Shown: positions 16,847 to 24,243 of the stretch, piece after piece
How the letters are laid out: the number at the start of each line of letters is the position of its first letter
Position numbering within the stretch: the first letter of the stretch is position 1
Source: Phycisphaerales bacterium UBA1161
GTDB lineage: Bacteria > Planctomycetota > Phycisphaerae > Tepidisphaerales > Tepidisphaeraceae
DNA: 64,000 bases
Assembly: GCA_002311745.1 (NCBI GenBank)
Contig: DBZL01000028.1
Location: forward strand, 4,123-68,122
Direction of reading: 5' to 3'
Made by a program: the position numbers and the translations under genes
The notes under the pieces: model-generated
Seen by the model: the letters and a program-made list of their open reading frames with translations, nothing else
Told to the model about the DNA's origin: nothing
Database searches by the model: none

Positions 16847-18478
16847 TCACCGATGAAACGCCTCACGTCTCGGTTTCGTCGCGCGGACCGAACGGCGGCT
16901 ACGGCGGAGCAGGGTCAGCGATCCGATGGCGAGCAAACTTGCCGACGCGGGTTCAGGGACGGAGGCGGTGGACACCGCGAAGGTCCCGCTATGGTCGAGA
17001 ACGGCCCAGGCGACATCGCTGGATGGATCAAAACCATATTCGCCAAGGACGTTATCACTGGAATTCCAGGCAACAGAGCCGACGAAGTCGGTGCCGCCGC
17101 TGTAATTCTCATTGACGGCGCTCACCCAGTTTCCCGAGACGTACTGTGCTATCCCCTGAAATGGGCTGGTGTTTTTTGGGTCGTAGCTGATCTGCAAGAC
17201 ATACACCGTTCCGATGGGAATGCCGGACATTTTGAGAACATCGCTGTCCAGCAGTGCGCCGGCCAGTTCGGTCTGAGTGCGCGTTCGCCAGTCTTCCTTG
17301 ACGGTTTCGGTTCCGCCGCTGTTGTTCGAACCGGCGCGGATGATCGCCTCGGAATTGAGCGTGCCCGCTCCGCCAGTTCCGCTGACCGATGTAACCCTTG
17401 AGGAAAGCCCGGCGAAGCTGCCGCCACCGCCCGGGATGTCCGCAACGAACGTGAACTCACCGAATGTGGTGGTGCTATTGGAATTATCAGCGTCGGCATC
17501 TCCGACGTAATAGGTGATGGCGGCCGTCAGCGGCGTATCGTTGGACGTGCCGGAGGGTGTTACCGTGAGATGGCCGGTGTAGGCGCCGTAGGCCGTCGGA
17601 GTGGTGGAAAGACCGTAGCCAAAAGTCTGCAAAGAGGTGGCGGGAACGCTGGTGCCGACGCCGGTGAGCGAAAGAGAGCCATCCGGGCTGGTCGCAGAGT
17701 AATCTCCGGCGACAGGCCCGGAGTTGGTGACCGTCGCAGTTCCGCTGAAATCGGAAGCCGGGGCTCCCTTCAGGAAGTTATCGTTCGCGGCGCTGGTCGA
17801 TACGGAAAGCCCCAGCACTGCGGAGGAGGGCGCCGTTTCAATGATGACGTTGTCGACTCTGTCCGTGCCGGAACTGCCGACCGTGCCGCCGCTGGCGGAG
17901 GTGGTCAAGGTATCCACCAATCGGAAATAGACCTCCGCCGCGTTGTTCAAACCAGTAATCGAAGACAGGTTATCAGTGGTTGTGTAGCCACTGCTGCTGG
18001 TTGACGAATTCCAAACCGGATTCGGTGCGGCATTCGCCAAAACAGTGTAGGCGGATCCGAAATTCGTGAAACTTGTCCCATCGGTGCTGTATTGCAGTTG
18101 AAACTGGCCGGGTCCCGTGTTGCTGCTGGCCTGGTCCCACACAAACTCAATATTTGAGTAGGTAGCGGTGCTTGCCTCGAACTGATAGTAATCGCCGACG
18201 GCCCAATTATTACTGCTGAACGAGTGGGCGGATCCATTTCCGGCTGGGCTTGAGTAGGTGGCCACACCCACATGGCTGCCGGTTGCCTGAGCGGTACCGG
18301 CATTTACACCAGAATCCGCCGTGATCGGCCCGGACGACGCGGGCGGTGTTGTCTCGAACGTCCAATCCGCGATTGTCGTGGCACGAGCGGTCACGGCCAT
18401 CAGCGGCACACACGAAGCCGCCAGTAACACGAAAGCCCGATTCAAACGTATGGTTGTGGTCAATGTTGGTCGTCTCAT
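16847..18478 (-). CDS. PEP-CTERM protein, choice-of-anchor type
   Basis: A 543-residue exported protein with a signal peptide (AFVLLAASCVPLMAVTARA), a Ser/Thr/Gly-rich beta ectodomain (ADWTFETTPPASSGP; NWAVGDYYQFEAS as in choice-of-anchor proteins) and a C-terminal VPEPAS - LLAIGSLTLLRR sorting tag. GGGAGAG precedes the ATG. Upstream of the tag, VLGEYGFDPSSDVAWAVLDH is a recurrent motif of planctomycete PEP-CTERM proteins (from memory). Second of three leftward PEP-CTERM genes; the DNA for its tag is nearly the same as in the next one upstream. Confidence 0.85.
   Translation of the reverse strand: MRRPTLTTTIRLNRAFVLLAASCVPLMAVTARATTIADWTFETTPPASSGPITADSGVNAGTAQATGSHVGVATYSSPAGNGSAHSFSSNNWAVGDYYQFEASTATYSNIEFVWDQASSNTGPGQFQLQYSTDGTSFTNFGSAYTVLANAAPNPVWNSSTSSSGYTTTDNLSSITGLNNAAEVYFRLVDTLTTSASGGTVGSSGTDRVDNVIIETAPSSAVLGLSVSTSAANDNFLKGAPASDFSGTATVTNSGPVAGDYSATSPDGSLSLTGVGTSVPATSLQTFGYGLSTTPTAYGAYTGHLTVTPSGTSNDTPLTAAITYYVGDADADNSNSTTTFGEFTFVADIPGGGGSFAGLSSRVTSVSGTGGAGTLNSEAIIRAGSNNSGGTETVKEDWRTRTQTELAGALLDSDVLKMSGIPIGTVYVLQISYDPKNTSPFQGIAQYVSGNWVSAVNENYSGGTDFVGSVAWNSSDNVLGEYGFDPSSDVAWAVLDHSGTFAVSTASVPEPASASLLAIGSLTLLRRSRRSVRATKPRREAFHR
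16884..16962 (-). repeat. Shared PEP-CTERM tag cassette, copy A
   Basis: About 79 bases coding for LLAIGSLTLLRRSRRSVR and the Pro-Glu-Pro region are nearly identical to 18550-18628, with only about ten differences, while the rest of the two genes is unrelated. Confidence 0.85.
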
Positions 18479-18530
18479 GACTGATCTCTCCCTAGTGGAT
18501 TGGGTTTTGGTTGAACCTTAGTAAAAATCC

Positions 18531-18836
18531 TTATTCAGCACCGATGCCCCGGACCGAACGGCGGCTGCGGCGGAGCAGGGTCAGCGATCCGATAGCTAGC
18601 AAGCATGCCGAAGTGGGTTCCGGGACGGTGGCAATCGCCACGCCGCTCACTCCGTCGCTCAACGTATAACCAAATGCGATGTTGGTGAACGCATACTGCG
18701 CCTGGGCCTTCGACGCCGCCAGAAGAAGGCCGACGGCAGCCGGCAGAATCAACTTCCATCGGCCGAGCCGCTGGACGAAATTATCAACGACATTCAAAAA
18801 ACCGTTTCCGATTACTCTCTCGCTATGCAACGACAT
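18531..18836 (-). CDS. Very short PEP-CTERM protein, possibly internally deleted
   Basis: A 101-residue product: hydrophobic signal (LILPAAVGLLLAASKAQA), only about 25 residues of ectodomain (QYAFTNIAFGYTLSDG...), then VPEPTSACLLAIG with TLLRRSRRSVR. A mature region this small is far below the usual size, so either the gene has lost its middle in frame or it is a tag carrier. GGAAGGAAG precedes the ATG. Its last 79 bases match the tag of the neighbouring gene, 16884-16962. Confidence 0.6.
   Translation of the reverse strand: MSLHSERVIGNGFLNVVDNFVQRLGRWKLILPAAVGLLLAASKAQAQYAFTNIAFGYTLSDGVSGVAIATVPEPTSACLLAIGSLTLLRRSRRSVRGIGAE
18550..18628 (-). repeat. Shared PEP-CTERM tag cassette, copy B
   Basis: Second copy of the tag-coding cassette described at 16884-16962, at the 3' end of the 101-residue gene. 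Confidence 0.85.
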
Positions 18837-19408
18837 AAACTCTTCCTTCCTTCAGGTTGGACTAAAGTCGAGGAATCCGCTCAGTCGGCTCACGTCCCGG
18901 TTTAATCCGGCCACGTCCCGGTCTCATCCGGCCCGGTTTCATCCGGCCTCAAAAAAGGGAATCCACCCACTCAATCCCCGGGGCAGAGAACACTCTGCGA
19001 TTCCCGGAATGGGTGCCTAATCGCCAAATAAGCGTTGGAATAATTGATCCGCACGCTGGCGGTTCACGGGGAGTCCGCACCAGCAATTCTTAGACGCATA
19101 TCTACCACCCTTTCTGCGGCGAGTGCGCCGCGATGTGACGACGGTCGATTCCCTAGGTACTACTTTGGATTCCTATAATGCGATGTTCAACTATCTGTCA
19201 AGAATAAAGTGCTACCTTAACCAGGCCATTTGAGCCATTTTGACTAATGCCAGCCAATATGACATTTCACAAAATGTATTCAATTTGAGGGGCGGGGGTT
19301 GCATTGCTGAAAACGGCGCCGGATTTCATTTCCGCGAATGCGACATCGAGGGAATGAAACGCGTCGCACGGATCGCATTAATTCATTTCAAAAAATTTTT
19401 CAAAATAT
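18837..19408. other. Intergenic region upstream of the PEP-CTERM set
   Basis: About 570 bases. It holds a degenerate tandem repeat, CACGTCCCGGTYTMATCCGG-like units, at about 18889-18948. From about 19160 the DNA becomes clearly AT-richer than its surroundings (for example 19380-19420), which suggests foreign or regulatory DNA. A TATAAT at 19174-19179 has no matching -35 box at normal spacing. Confidence 0.5.
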
Positions 19409-19672
19409 TTGAATGTCATTTGGCAGGCCGGCCAATTCCTCGGCCGCGTGGAACTGGACCTCGATGATGCGGAATTTGTTCGCTTGCTGTCGCGATTGCA
19501 CGTCTGGTCCATTGACTTGCAGACGTGCCGGGCGATTCAGCTTCTGGATTTCCGCGGCGATCCCGCGGACGAAATCATCGCGGCGACGAGCCTGCTGAAC
19601 CATGTGCCCTTGGCGACCAGGGACGCCGACATCCGCAAATCGCGGGTGGTTCCGCTGGCCCGCACGTCTTGA
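19409..19672 (+). pseudogene. PIN-domain (VapC-like) remnant lacking the N-terminus
   Basis: An 87-codon frame opening at TTG. The first part (VIWQAGQFLGRVELDLDD) aligns with the middle helices of VapC, and GDPADEIIAATSLLNHVPLA with TRDADIRKSRVVPL is the C-terminal PIN core. The first 40 or so residues, with the invariant first Asp, are missing and replaced by AT-rich DNA. No antitoxin gene is adjacent. Most likely a dead toxin gene. Confidence 0.7.
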
Positions 19673-19714
19673 CGGTGGGGACTCGGTAAGGGTGCGGAGG
19701 CAGCCCGATGTCGC

Positions 19715-20191
19715 TCAATCGAATTCGTGGCGATGCTCGGATTGGTTTGGCCCGACGCGGCCGATGGCGATCTGGGCCTTGAAATAATTCTCCCCGCGCA
19801 CCGGCGAGCCGGCCAAACACCGCAGGGTCGCCAGTTGGCCCACGTGCGTCAGCGCATCGGCGATCGGGCCTTGGAATAATTTCTCCGCCTCGGCACCCAG
19901 CGGCGAGTCGGACGCCAGAAATTCGTCCAGCATCGCAAGTGTTTTGTAAAAGCGATCGACGCCGGCCGGCCACGATTCCACCGTTGTCTCGTGCCAGACG
20001 GATATCCCCCGGGCCGTCGCGTTCGCCCAATCCAGAAGATCGCACAAATGCGCCAGGATTTGCCCCGCGCTTCGCGTCGTCGGCCCGGCCCGGACGAGCA
20101 GAAAATCCGGCGGAGCGTCCCGCAGCGACTTTTGGGCGCGGTAGGCCAGCGTCGCCAGCGCATGGCGGAGAAATTGGCGCTTTGCATCCAT
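19715..20191 (-). CDS. DinB-like four-helix protein
   Basis: A 158-residue helical protein of the DinB/YfiT-like superfamily (putative metal-dependent hydrolases). Seen are SAGQILAHLCDLLDWA near residue 45, where the first metal His would sit, and DALTHVGQLATLRCLAGSPV near residue 120, with the second His (THVGQ). The start ATG 20191 lies 5 bases after the rfbC-like stop, so it is the last gene of the purE - rfbC-like - dinB set. Function unknown. Confidence 0.75.
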   Translation of the reverse strand: MDAKRQFLRHALATLAYRAQKSLRDAPPDFLLVRAGPTTRSAGQILAHLCDLLDWANATARGISVWHETTVESWPAGVDRFYKTLAMLDEFLASDSPLGAEAEKLFQGPIADALTHVGQLATLRCLAGSPVRGENYFKAQIAIGRVGPNQSEHRHEFD

Positions 20192-20196
20192 GTCGA

Positions 20197-20739
20197 TTAT
20201 TTGCCGTCCGGCCGGACCTGCAGATCCGCCAGCATCGGGGCGGCGGCGTCGCGGTTGGACAGGGTCGGCGTGGGGCCGTCGTACCAGGATTTCGGCAGGC
20301 CCAAGGCGGGGTCGTTCCATTTCACGCCGTATTCGTCTTTGCCGGTGTATTCGACGTCGACCAGGTACATCACCGTTGCCTCGCCGGTGATGCGGTAGCC
20401 GTGGACCACGCCGGGGGGGATGTACAGGCCGTGGGGATCGGCGCTGTCCAGGGGGAAGGATTTGGCCACGCGGTGCGTCGGCGACTTGGGCCGCAGATCC
20501 ACCAGTCCGACCTGAATCTTGCCCTGCGGCACGAACCAGAAATCGGTTTGCAGCTTGTGAAAGTGCAGGCCGCGGACGACGTTGCCGCTGGAGCGCGACA
20601 CGTTCCACTGCACCCAGCGTTGGCGATCGCCGAACCAACTGGCTCGGAAAATTTCGAAGAACGCGCCGCGCGAGTCGCCGAAGACTTGGAATTTCACCAG
20701 TTTGGCGCCGTCGATGCCGGTTTCGAGGATGGTACTCAA
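20197..20739 (-). CDS. rfbC: dTDP-4-dehydrorhamnose 3,5-epimerase-like protein
   Basis: A 180-residue cupin of the RmlC family, which makes dTDP-L-rhamnose precursors for surface glycans. Landmarks: DSRGAFFEIFRASWFG, VRGLHFHKLQTD (catalytic His region), FWFVPQGKIQVGLVDLR, LYIPPGVVHGYRI and MYLVDVEYTGKDEYG. The start is TTG at 20739, overlapping the purE stop as TTGA, with GGAG upstream; no ATG fits. The TTG call rests on the conserved N-terminus starting right there. Substrate specificity is not certain, hence 'like'. Confidence 0.85.
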   Translation of the reverse strand: MSTILETGIDGAKLVKFQVFGDSRGAFFEIFRASWFGDRQRWVQWNVSRSSGNVVRGLHFHKLQTDFWFVPQGKIQVGLVDLRPKSPTHRVAKSFPLDSADPHGLYIPPGVVHGYRITGEATVMYLVDVEYTGKDEYGVKWNDPALGLPKSWYDGPTPTLSNRDAAAPMLADLQVRPDGK

Positions 20740-21236
20740 GGCAATTTCTCCGCCATGATTTTCTGGGCTTGTTCGTTGCGGTAATCCTGCAATTTTTGGC
20801 GCAGGTCGGGTCGGGAGTCGGCGAGGATGGCGACGGCAAACAGGGCGGCGTTGATGGCGCCGGGCTTGCCGATGGCCAAGGTGGCGACGGGGATTCCCGC
20901 GGGCATCTGCACCATGGATAAGAGGGAATCGATGCCGCTGAGGGCCTGGCTTTGCATGGGCACGCCGAGCACGGGCAGGAGCGTGTGGGCGGCGGTGACG
21001 CCGGCCAGGTGGGCGGCGCCGCCGGCGGCGGCGATCACCACGGCAACGCCGCGCTTGGCCAGCGTGCCGCAAAACTCAGCTAACAGTTGCGGCGTGCGAT
21101 GCGCGGAAATCACCCGGCACTCGTGCGGAACGCCGAACTGCTCCAGCGTCGCGGCGGCGTGCTGCATCGTGTCCCAATCCGATTTGCTGCCCATGATGAT
21201 CGAGACCAGCGGATTGGACGGTGCGGATTTGGCCAT
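20736..21236 (-). CDS. purE: N5-carboxyaminoimidazole ribonucleotide mutase
   Basis: Class I PurE of purine synthesis, moving the carboxyl group of N5-CAIR to CAIR. The 166 residues show IIMGSKSDWDTMQHA, CRVISAHRTPQLL (catalytic His), VVIAAAGGAAHLAGVTAAHT and GVPMQSQALSG, then MPAGIPVATLAIGKPGAINAA. It heads the leftward set with the rfbC-like gene overlapping its stop. PurK is not in the window. Confidence 0.95.
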   Translation of the reverse strand: MAKSAPSNPLVSIIMGSKSDWDTMQHAAATLEQFGVPHECRVISAHRTPQLLAEFCGTLAKRGVAVVIAAAGGAAHLAGVTAAHTLLPVLGVPMQSQALSGIDSLLSMVQMPAGIPVATLAIGKPGAINAALFAVAILADSRPDLRQKLQDYRNEQAQKIMAEKLP

Positions 21237-21271
21237 GTTCGCGTCTTTCCTTCCGTGACGCCGATCCTACC

Positions 21272-22441
21272 ATGAGAGAGAAGATGGCCCAAATCCCGGA
21301 CATCCTGCCACGGCGGATCGACTTCGATCCGGAGTGCGACTTCGAGGCATTTGTGCGTCAGGCGCCGGCCAAGTGGGCGGTGTACCTGCTGGCCGATGGC
21401 GAGGATCGGCCAGTGCAACTTCTGTGCGTGAAGAACCTGCGCTACAGCCTCAAGCACCGCCTGGGCGGGCAGGACGAGGCCGGGCCGAGCAAGCGAGTGA
21501 ATTACCGGCAGATCGTTCGGCGCATCCATTGGCGGCGCGTCGACAGCTCGCTGGAGGCGGACGTGGTCTACCACGAGATCGCCCGGCAGGTGTTCCCGCA
21601 AACGTACCAGGGCATGATCGGCCTGCGCCCGGCGTGGTTTTTGCACGTGAATCCGGACGCGGAATTCCCGCGATACGTCAAGACGGCCAAGCCGGGCGAG
21701 GAGCCGGGCGTGTACCTGGGCCCCCTGGATGACAAGCACGCGGCCGCGAGTCTGATCGAGCTGGTCGAAGACGCTTTCGACCTGTGCCGGTATTACAACA
21801 TCCTGACGGAGGCCCCGGGCGGACGGGCGTGCGCGTACAAGGAGATGGGCAAGTGCCCGGCCCCGTGCGACGGGTCGATCTCGATGGATCAGTACCGCCG
21901 CATGATCGACTGGAGCGTGGCGACGTTGGCCGATCCGGCCGACATGGTGCGCCAGCAAGCCCGCCGCATGGAACAAGCGGCGGCGGAATTGCGCTTCGAA
22001 ATCGCCGCGAAAATCAAGGCGTACGTCGATCAGCTTGGCCAGCTTGGCAAGGGGGCGTATCGCCACGTGCGACGCCTGGAGGATTTTGCGTACGTGAGCC
22101 TGCAAGCCGGACCGCGCATGGGGACGGCCAAGGTGTTTTTGATCCTGCCGGGCTGCGTGCTGGAGGTGGCCGCATTTATCGCCCAGCCGTCGCATCCCGG
22201 CGAGATTCTGCGCGTGATCCTGTCCGCGGCCGAGGAGCGCGCCGGCGGCTCTTGTGATGCCGAGCGCATCGGCATCGTGACGCATCACCTTTTTTCGCCC
22301 AAGCAGACCGGCGGCGTCTTTCTGCCCCTGGCCGACATCTCGGAGCCGGCCCTGCTCAAAGCGTACACGGACGTATCGCGTCGCAAGCAGCCCGAAGAAG
22401 TGCAAGGCGAAGGCGTGATCAAGGAATTGCAGGCGATGTGA
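21272..22441 (+). CDS. UvrC-like protein with a damaged GIY-YIG motif, lacking the C-terminal nuclease
   Basis: A 389-residue relative of the UvrC N-terminal half or Cho. Residues about 30-60 (WAVYLLADGEDRPV, LCVKNLRYSLKHRL) align with GVYxxxD...YVGKAKNLRxRL, but the YVG part reads LLC. PGVYLGPLDDKHAA and CAYKEMGKCPAPCDGSIS match the UvrC middle domain, and MEQAAAELRFEIAAKI is a UVR (UvrB-binding) helix pair. The RNase H-like and helix-hairpin-helix domains are absent. It may bind UvrB without incising, or have another role. Start ATG 21272 (21284 also possible); divergent from purE. Confidence 0.75.
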   Translation: MREKMAQIPDILPRRIDFDPECDFEAFVRQAPAKWAVYLLADGEDRPVQLLCVKNLRYSLKHRLGGQDEAGPSKRVNYRQIVRRIHWRRVDSSLEADVVYHEIARQVFPQTYQGMIGLRPAWFLHVNPDAEFPRYVKTAKPGEEPGVYLGPLDDKHAAASLIELVEDAFDLCRYYNILTEAPGGRACAYKEMGKCPAPCDGSISMDQYRRMIDWSVATLADPADMVRQQARRMEQAAAELRFEIAAKIKAYVDQLGQLGKGAYRHVRRLEDFAYVSLQAGPRMGTAKVFLILPGCVLEVAAFIAQPSHPGEILRVILSAAEERAGGSCDAERIGIVTHHLFSPKQTGGVFLPLADISEPALLKAYTDVSRRKQPEEVQGEGVIKELQAM

Positions 22442-22446
22442 AAATA

Positions 22447-22589
22447 TAACCACGGAGGCACAGAGACACAGAGGCCAACTTGTCTCGTGACGCCATTCGC
22501 TTAAACCAAGTCCTCAGAATTTCGACGATCCAATGCAGTCGTGCTCTGATCGAAATGAGCGCCTCCGTGTCTCCGTGCCTCCGTGGTTA
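22447..22589 (-). repeat. MITE-like element, copy 2 (inverted orientation)
   Basis: A 143-base intergenic element. Its 28-base terminal inverted repeats begin TAACCACGGAGGCAC and differ at two positions. The non-palindromic interior (GATCGAAATGAGCG at the right) is the complement of copies 1 and 3. It follows the UvrC-like stop by 5 bases. Confidence 0.85.
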
Positions 22590-22676
22590 GAGTTATTTTT
22601 TAGAGAATAGAAAGGCGCGGCAGGCGATGTCAGGCGTGGTGGTGGACGAGTGGTGTGTGATATACTCGGGAACGCA

Positions 22677-22916
22677 ATGACGACAGATGCACTGCAAAAG
22701 CTTCACGCGGCTCGCCCCTTCCGGTCATTCTCGCTTCGCCTGGGGGATGGACAACGGCTGCCCGTCGAGCATCCGGAAATGCTGGCGTACGCCCCCAAGA
22801 GCCGCTTGGCGACTGTTTATTTTAGCGACGGGTCTTTCGAGATTGTGGATTTGCTGTTGGTGACGGGTTTGGAGGTGACGGGCAATGGCCACAAGCTCAG
22901 ACGACGCGGGCGCTAA
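22677..22916 (+). CDS. Small conserved protein of unknown function
   Basis: A 79-residue protein beginning MTTDALQKLHAARPF. The pattern ARPFRSFSLRLGDGQRLPVE - HPEMLAY - SDGSFEIVDLLLVTGLEV resembles a small planctomycete family I recall but cannot name. No signal or membrane segment. Its end overlaps the next gene by 32 bases, implying coupled translation. Confidence 0.75.
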   Translation: MTTDALQKLHAARPFRSFSLRLGDGQRLPVEHPEMLAYAPKSRLATVYFSDGSFEIVDLLLVTGLEVTGNGHKLRRRGR

Positions 22917-23073
22917 TTCCAGACGGTCGAAGGACCCACGGCGCTCGCCGGCTCGAAAGAAGTGGACCGCAAAGCAGCGACAGCAGGCTATCAAGCGATG
23001 GTTCAAAATCTCCAAGGGCATCAGGCTGAGCGGTCGTGAAATCCGTGATCTGATCAACGAGGGGCGTCGGTGA
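22885..23073 (+). CDS. Small basic protein of unknown function
   Basis: 62 residues, very basic (KDPRRSPARKKWTAKQRQQA), ending with a helical ISKGIRLSGREIRDLINEGR. TTGGAGGTG lies eight bases before the ATG, inside the upstream gene, and is the main reason to accept it. Possibly a nucleic-acid-binding helix protein; this is inference only. Confidence 0.6.
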   Translation: MATSSDDAGANSRRSKDPRRSPARKKWTAKQRQQAIKRWFKISKGIRLSGREIRDLINEGRR

Positions 23074-23159
23074 CGACAGTCCGCGTCCGAGAGTGCTCGT
23101 GAGCACTTGCTGCCGCGACGGCCGAGGATCAGTGGGGGTGAAGCCGTTATTGAAGCATG

Positions 23160-23279
23160 TTGGAGGATCACGAACATGCAATCGCTAGTCACCTTCGCGC
23201 GTAGTTTGCTGACCGCCGTTTGGAGGATCACGAACATGCAATGGTTACTCGGCTTCGTATCTGGTTTGCTGGCCGGCAT
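23160..23279 (+). repeat. 60-base tandem duplication covering RBS, start codon and signal-anchor start
   Basis: Units 23160-23219 and 23220-23279 match at about 47 of 60 positions. The first 23 bases, holding GGAGG, the spacing and ATGCAAT, are identical. Both ATGs (23176 and 23236) are in the same frame. Confidence 0.9.
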
Positions 23280-23970
23280 TATCGCCAATTGGGTCACAAC
23301 CTTGTACTTCGCGTATAAGCAATTCAAGCGTTCCGTGGGGTGGCAACGCATCGAAGGGGTGAAGGAGGCGACCAGGATATTTAAGGCGGCGCGAATGGGC
23401 CCAGCGCAGGCTGACTCAGGGGCGGTGTCCAGGAGGCGTGACGAATTCAGGTACTCGCTCGGTGTGATGGTTCAATACTTAATTGACACGTTTGGTAACC
23501 CCGTACAGGATTTCAATGAAGTAGGGCCTTGGCCAATTGTCACGGATTTCAATCCCGACGATCCCGCGTACAAGGGGGATAACCGCTTCAAATACCTTGC
23601 CGAAGGGAAGGATTCTGAGGATCCGAAAAACTGGAAAGACTACGATAGGTGGGGATTCTTCAACAGGTATGTGAGGCCGGTGATCGAGGATATTAACCCC
23701 TCGACACTGGTCCTTAACGTTCATCTGCCGTTCAAGCGCCGGGAAGTTGAGCCCCTTCGCGCGTTGTTAGACCTTTGTCTGGCGGTTGAGTCGGTGACCG
23801 CGAAGGTGGACGCTGCAGCTGAGAATCCAACATTGCTGAAGATCGTGCCGGAAGATCGCAAATGGCTGATGCGGCCGATCGATGTGCAAGATGGCAAAGT
23901 GAAGGAGGTCAGCGAGGCCATGAAGAATTTGCATTCCAAATGGAAGGAGTGGGTTCGTGTCGTTGGTTGA
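23236..23970 (+). CDS. Membrane-anchored protein of unknown function with duplicated start region
   Basis: 244 residues from ATG 23236, or 264 from the equally good ATG 23176, each with an identical GGAGG nine bases upstream. One N-terminal membrane helix (MQWLLGFVSGLLAGIIANWV) is followed by a cytoplasmic domain of about 200 residues without a recognised family (GVKEATRIFKAARMG, PVIEDINPSTLVLNVHLPF). I prefer the downstream start because it begins right at the anchor. Codon use is less GC-rich than in neighbouring housekeeping genes. Confidence 0.6.
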   Translation: MQWLLGFVSGLLAGIIANWVTTLYFAYKQFKRSVGWQRIEGVKEATRIFKAARMGPAQADSGAVSRRRDEFRYSLGVMVQYLIDTFGNPVQDFNEVGPWPIVTDFNPDDPAYKGDNRFKYLAEGKDSEDPKNWKDYDRWGFFNRYVRPVIEDINPSTLVLNVHLPFKRREVEPLRALLDLCLAVESVTAKVDAAAENPTLLKIVPEDRKWLMRPIDVQDGKVKEVSEAMKNLHSKWKEWVRVVG

Positions 23971-24054
23971 AGGTTACGCGATCCATGCAAGTTGCCATTA
24001 AAGATGCCCACCCCATGTTCACTAATTGTCTGTGCACCGAATTATCTGCCGCGT

Positions 24055-24201
24055 TCACGCCGAGAATCCCGGGACCCGCGTGGCAAGGTATAAGCGCACG
24101 GCTTCCCGGGCGACTTGACTCATTGACAGCCGCTTTTGTCGGCTGAGTATTTGCAGTTCCCGCTTCAACTCCGCGGAAATACGAACGGTCAGTGGTTTCA
24201 T
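24055..24201 (-). CDS. Ribbon-helix-helix (CopG/Arc-type) DNA-binding protein
   Basis: A 48-codon gene found by reading the strand directly: MKPLTVRISAELKRELQILS then RQKRLSMSQVAREAVRLYLA and TRVPGFSA. It has the ribbon (LTVRIS), two helices and the spacing of RHH antitoxin or repressor proteins. The start lies 42 bases after the stop of the Xer recombinase on the same strand, so it may be co-transcribed. No toxin gene follows it: the next feature downstream is the oppositely oriented membrane protein. Confidence 0.7.
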   Translation of the reverse strand: MKPLTVRISAELKRELQILSRQKRLSMSQVAREAVRLYLATRVPGFSA

Positions 24202-24243
24202 GCGGACCACGATTGTATTGTCGGGTAGGGTGAACCGCGAGCT

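Noticed and set aside
18889..18948. CRISPR or iteron array
   Set aside because: Only about three degenerate units of 20 bases without spacers; recorded as a small tandem repeat.
19174..19179. TATAAT as a promoter near the PIN remnant
   Set aside because: No -35 hexamer at 15-19 bases and no intact gene downstream.
21110..22453. 447-codon minus-strand frame opposite the UvrC-like gene
   Set aside because: His/Arg/Leu-rich shadow of GC-rich coding DNA; the + strand has UvrC family blocks.
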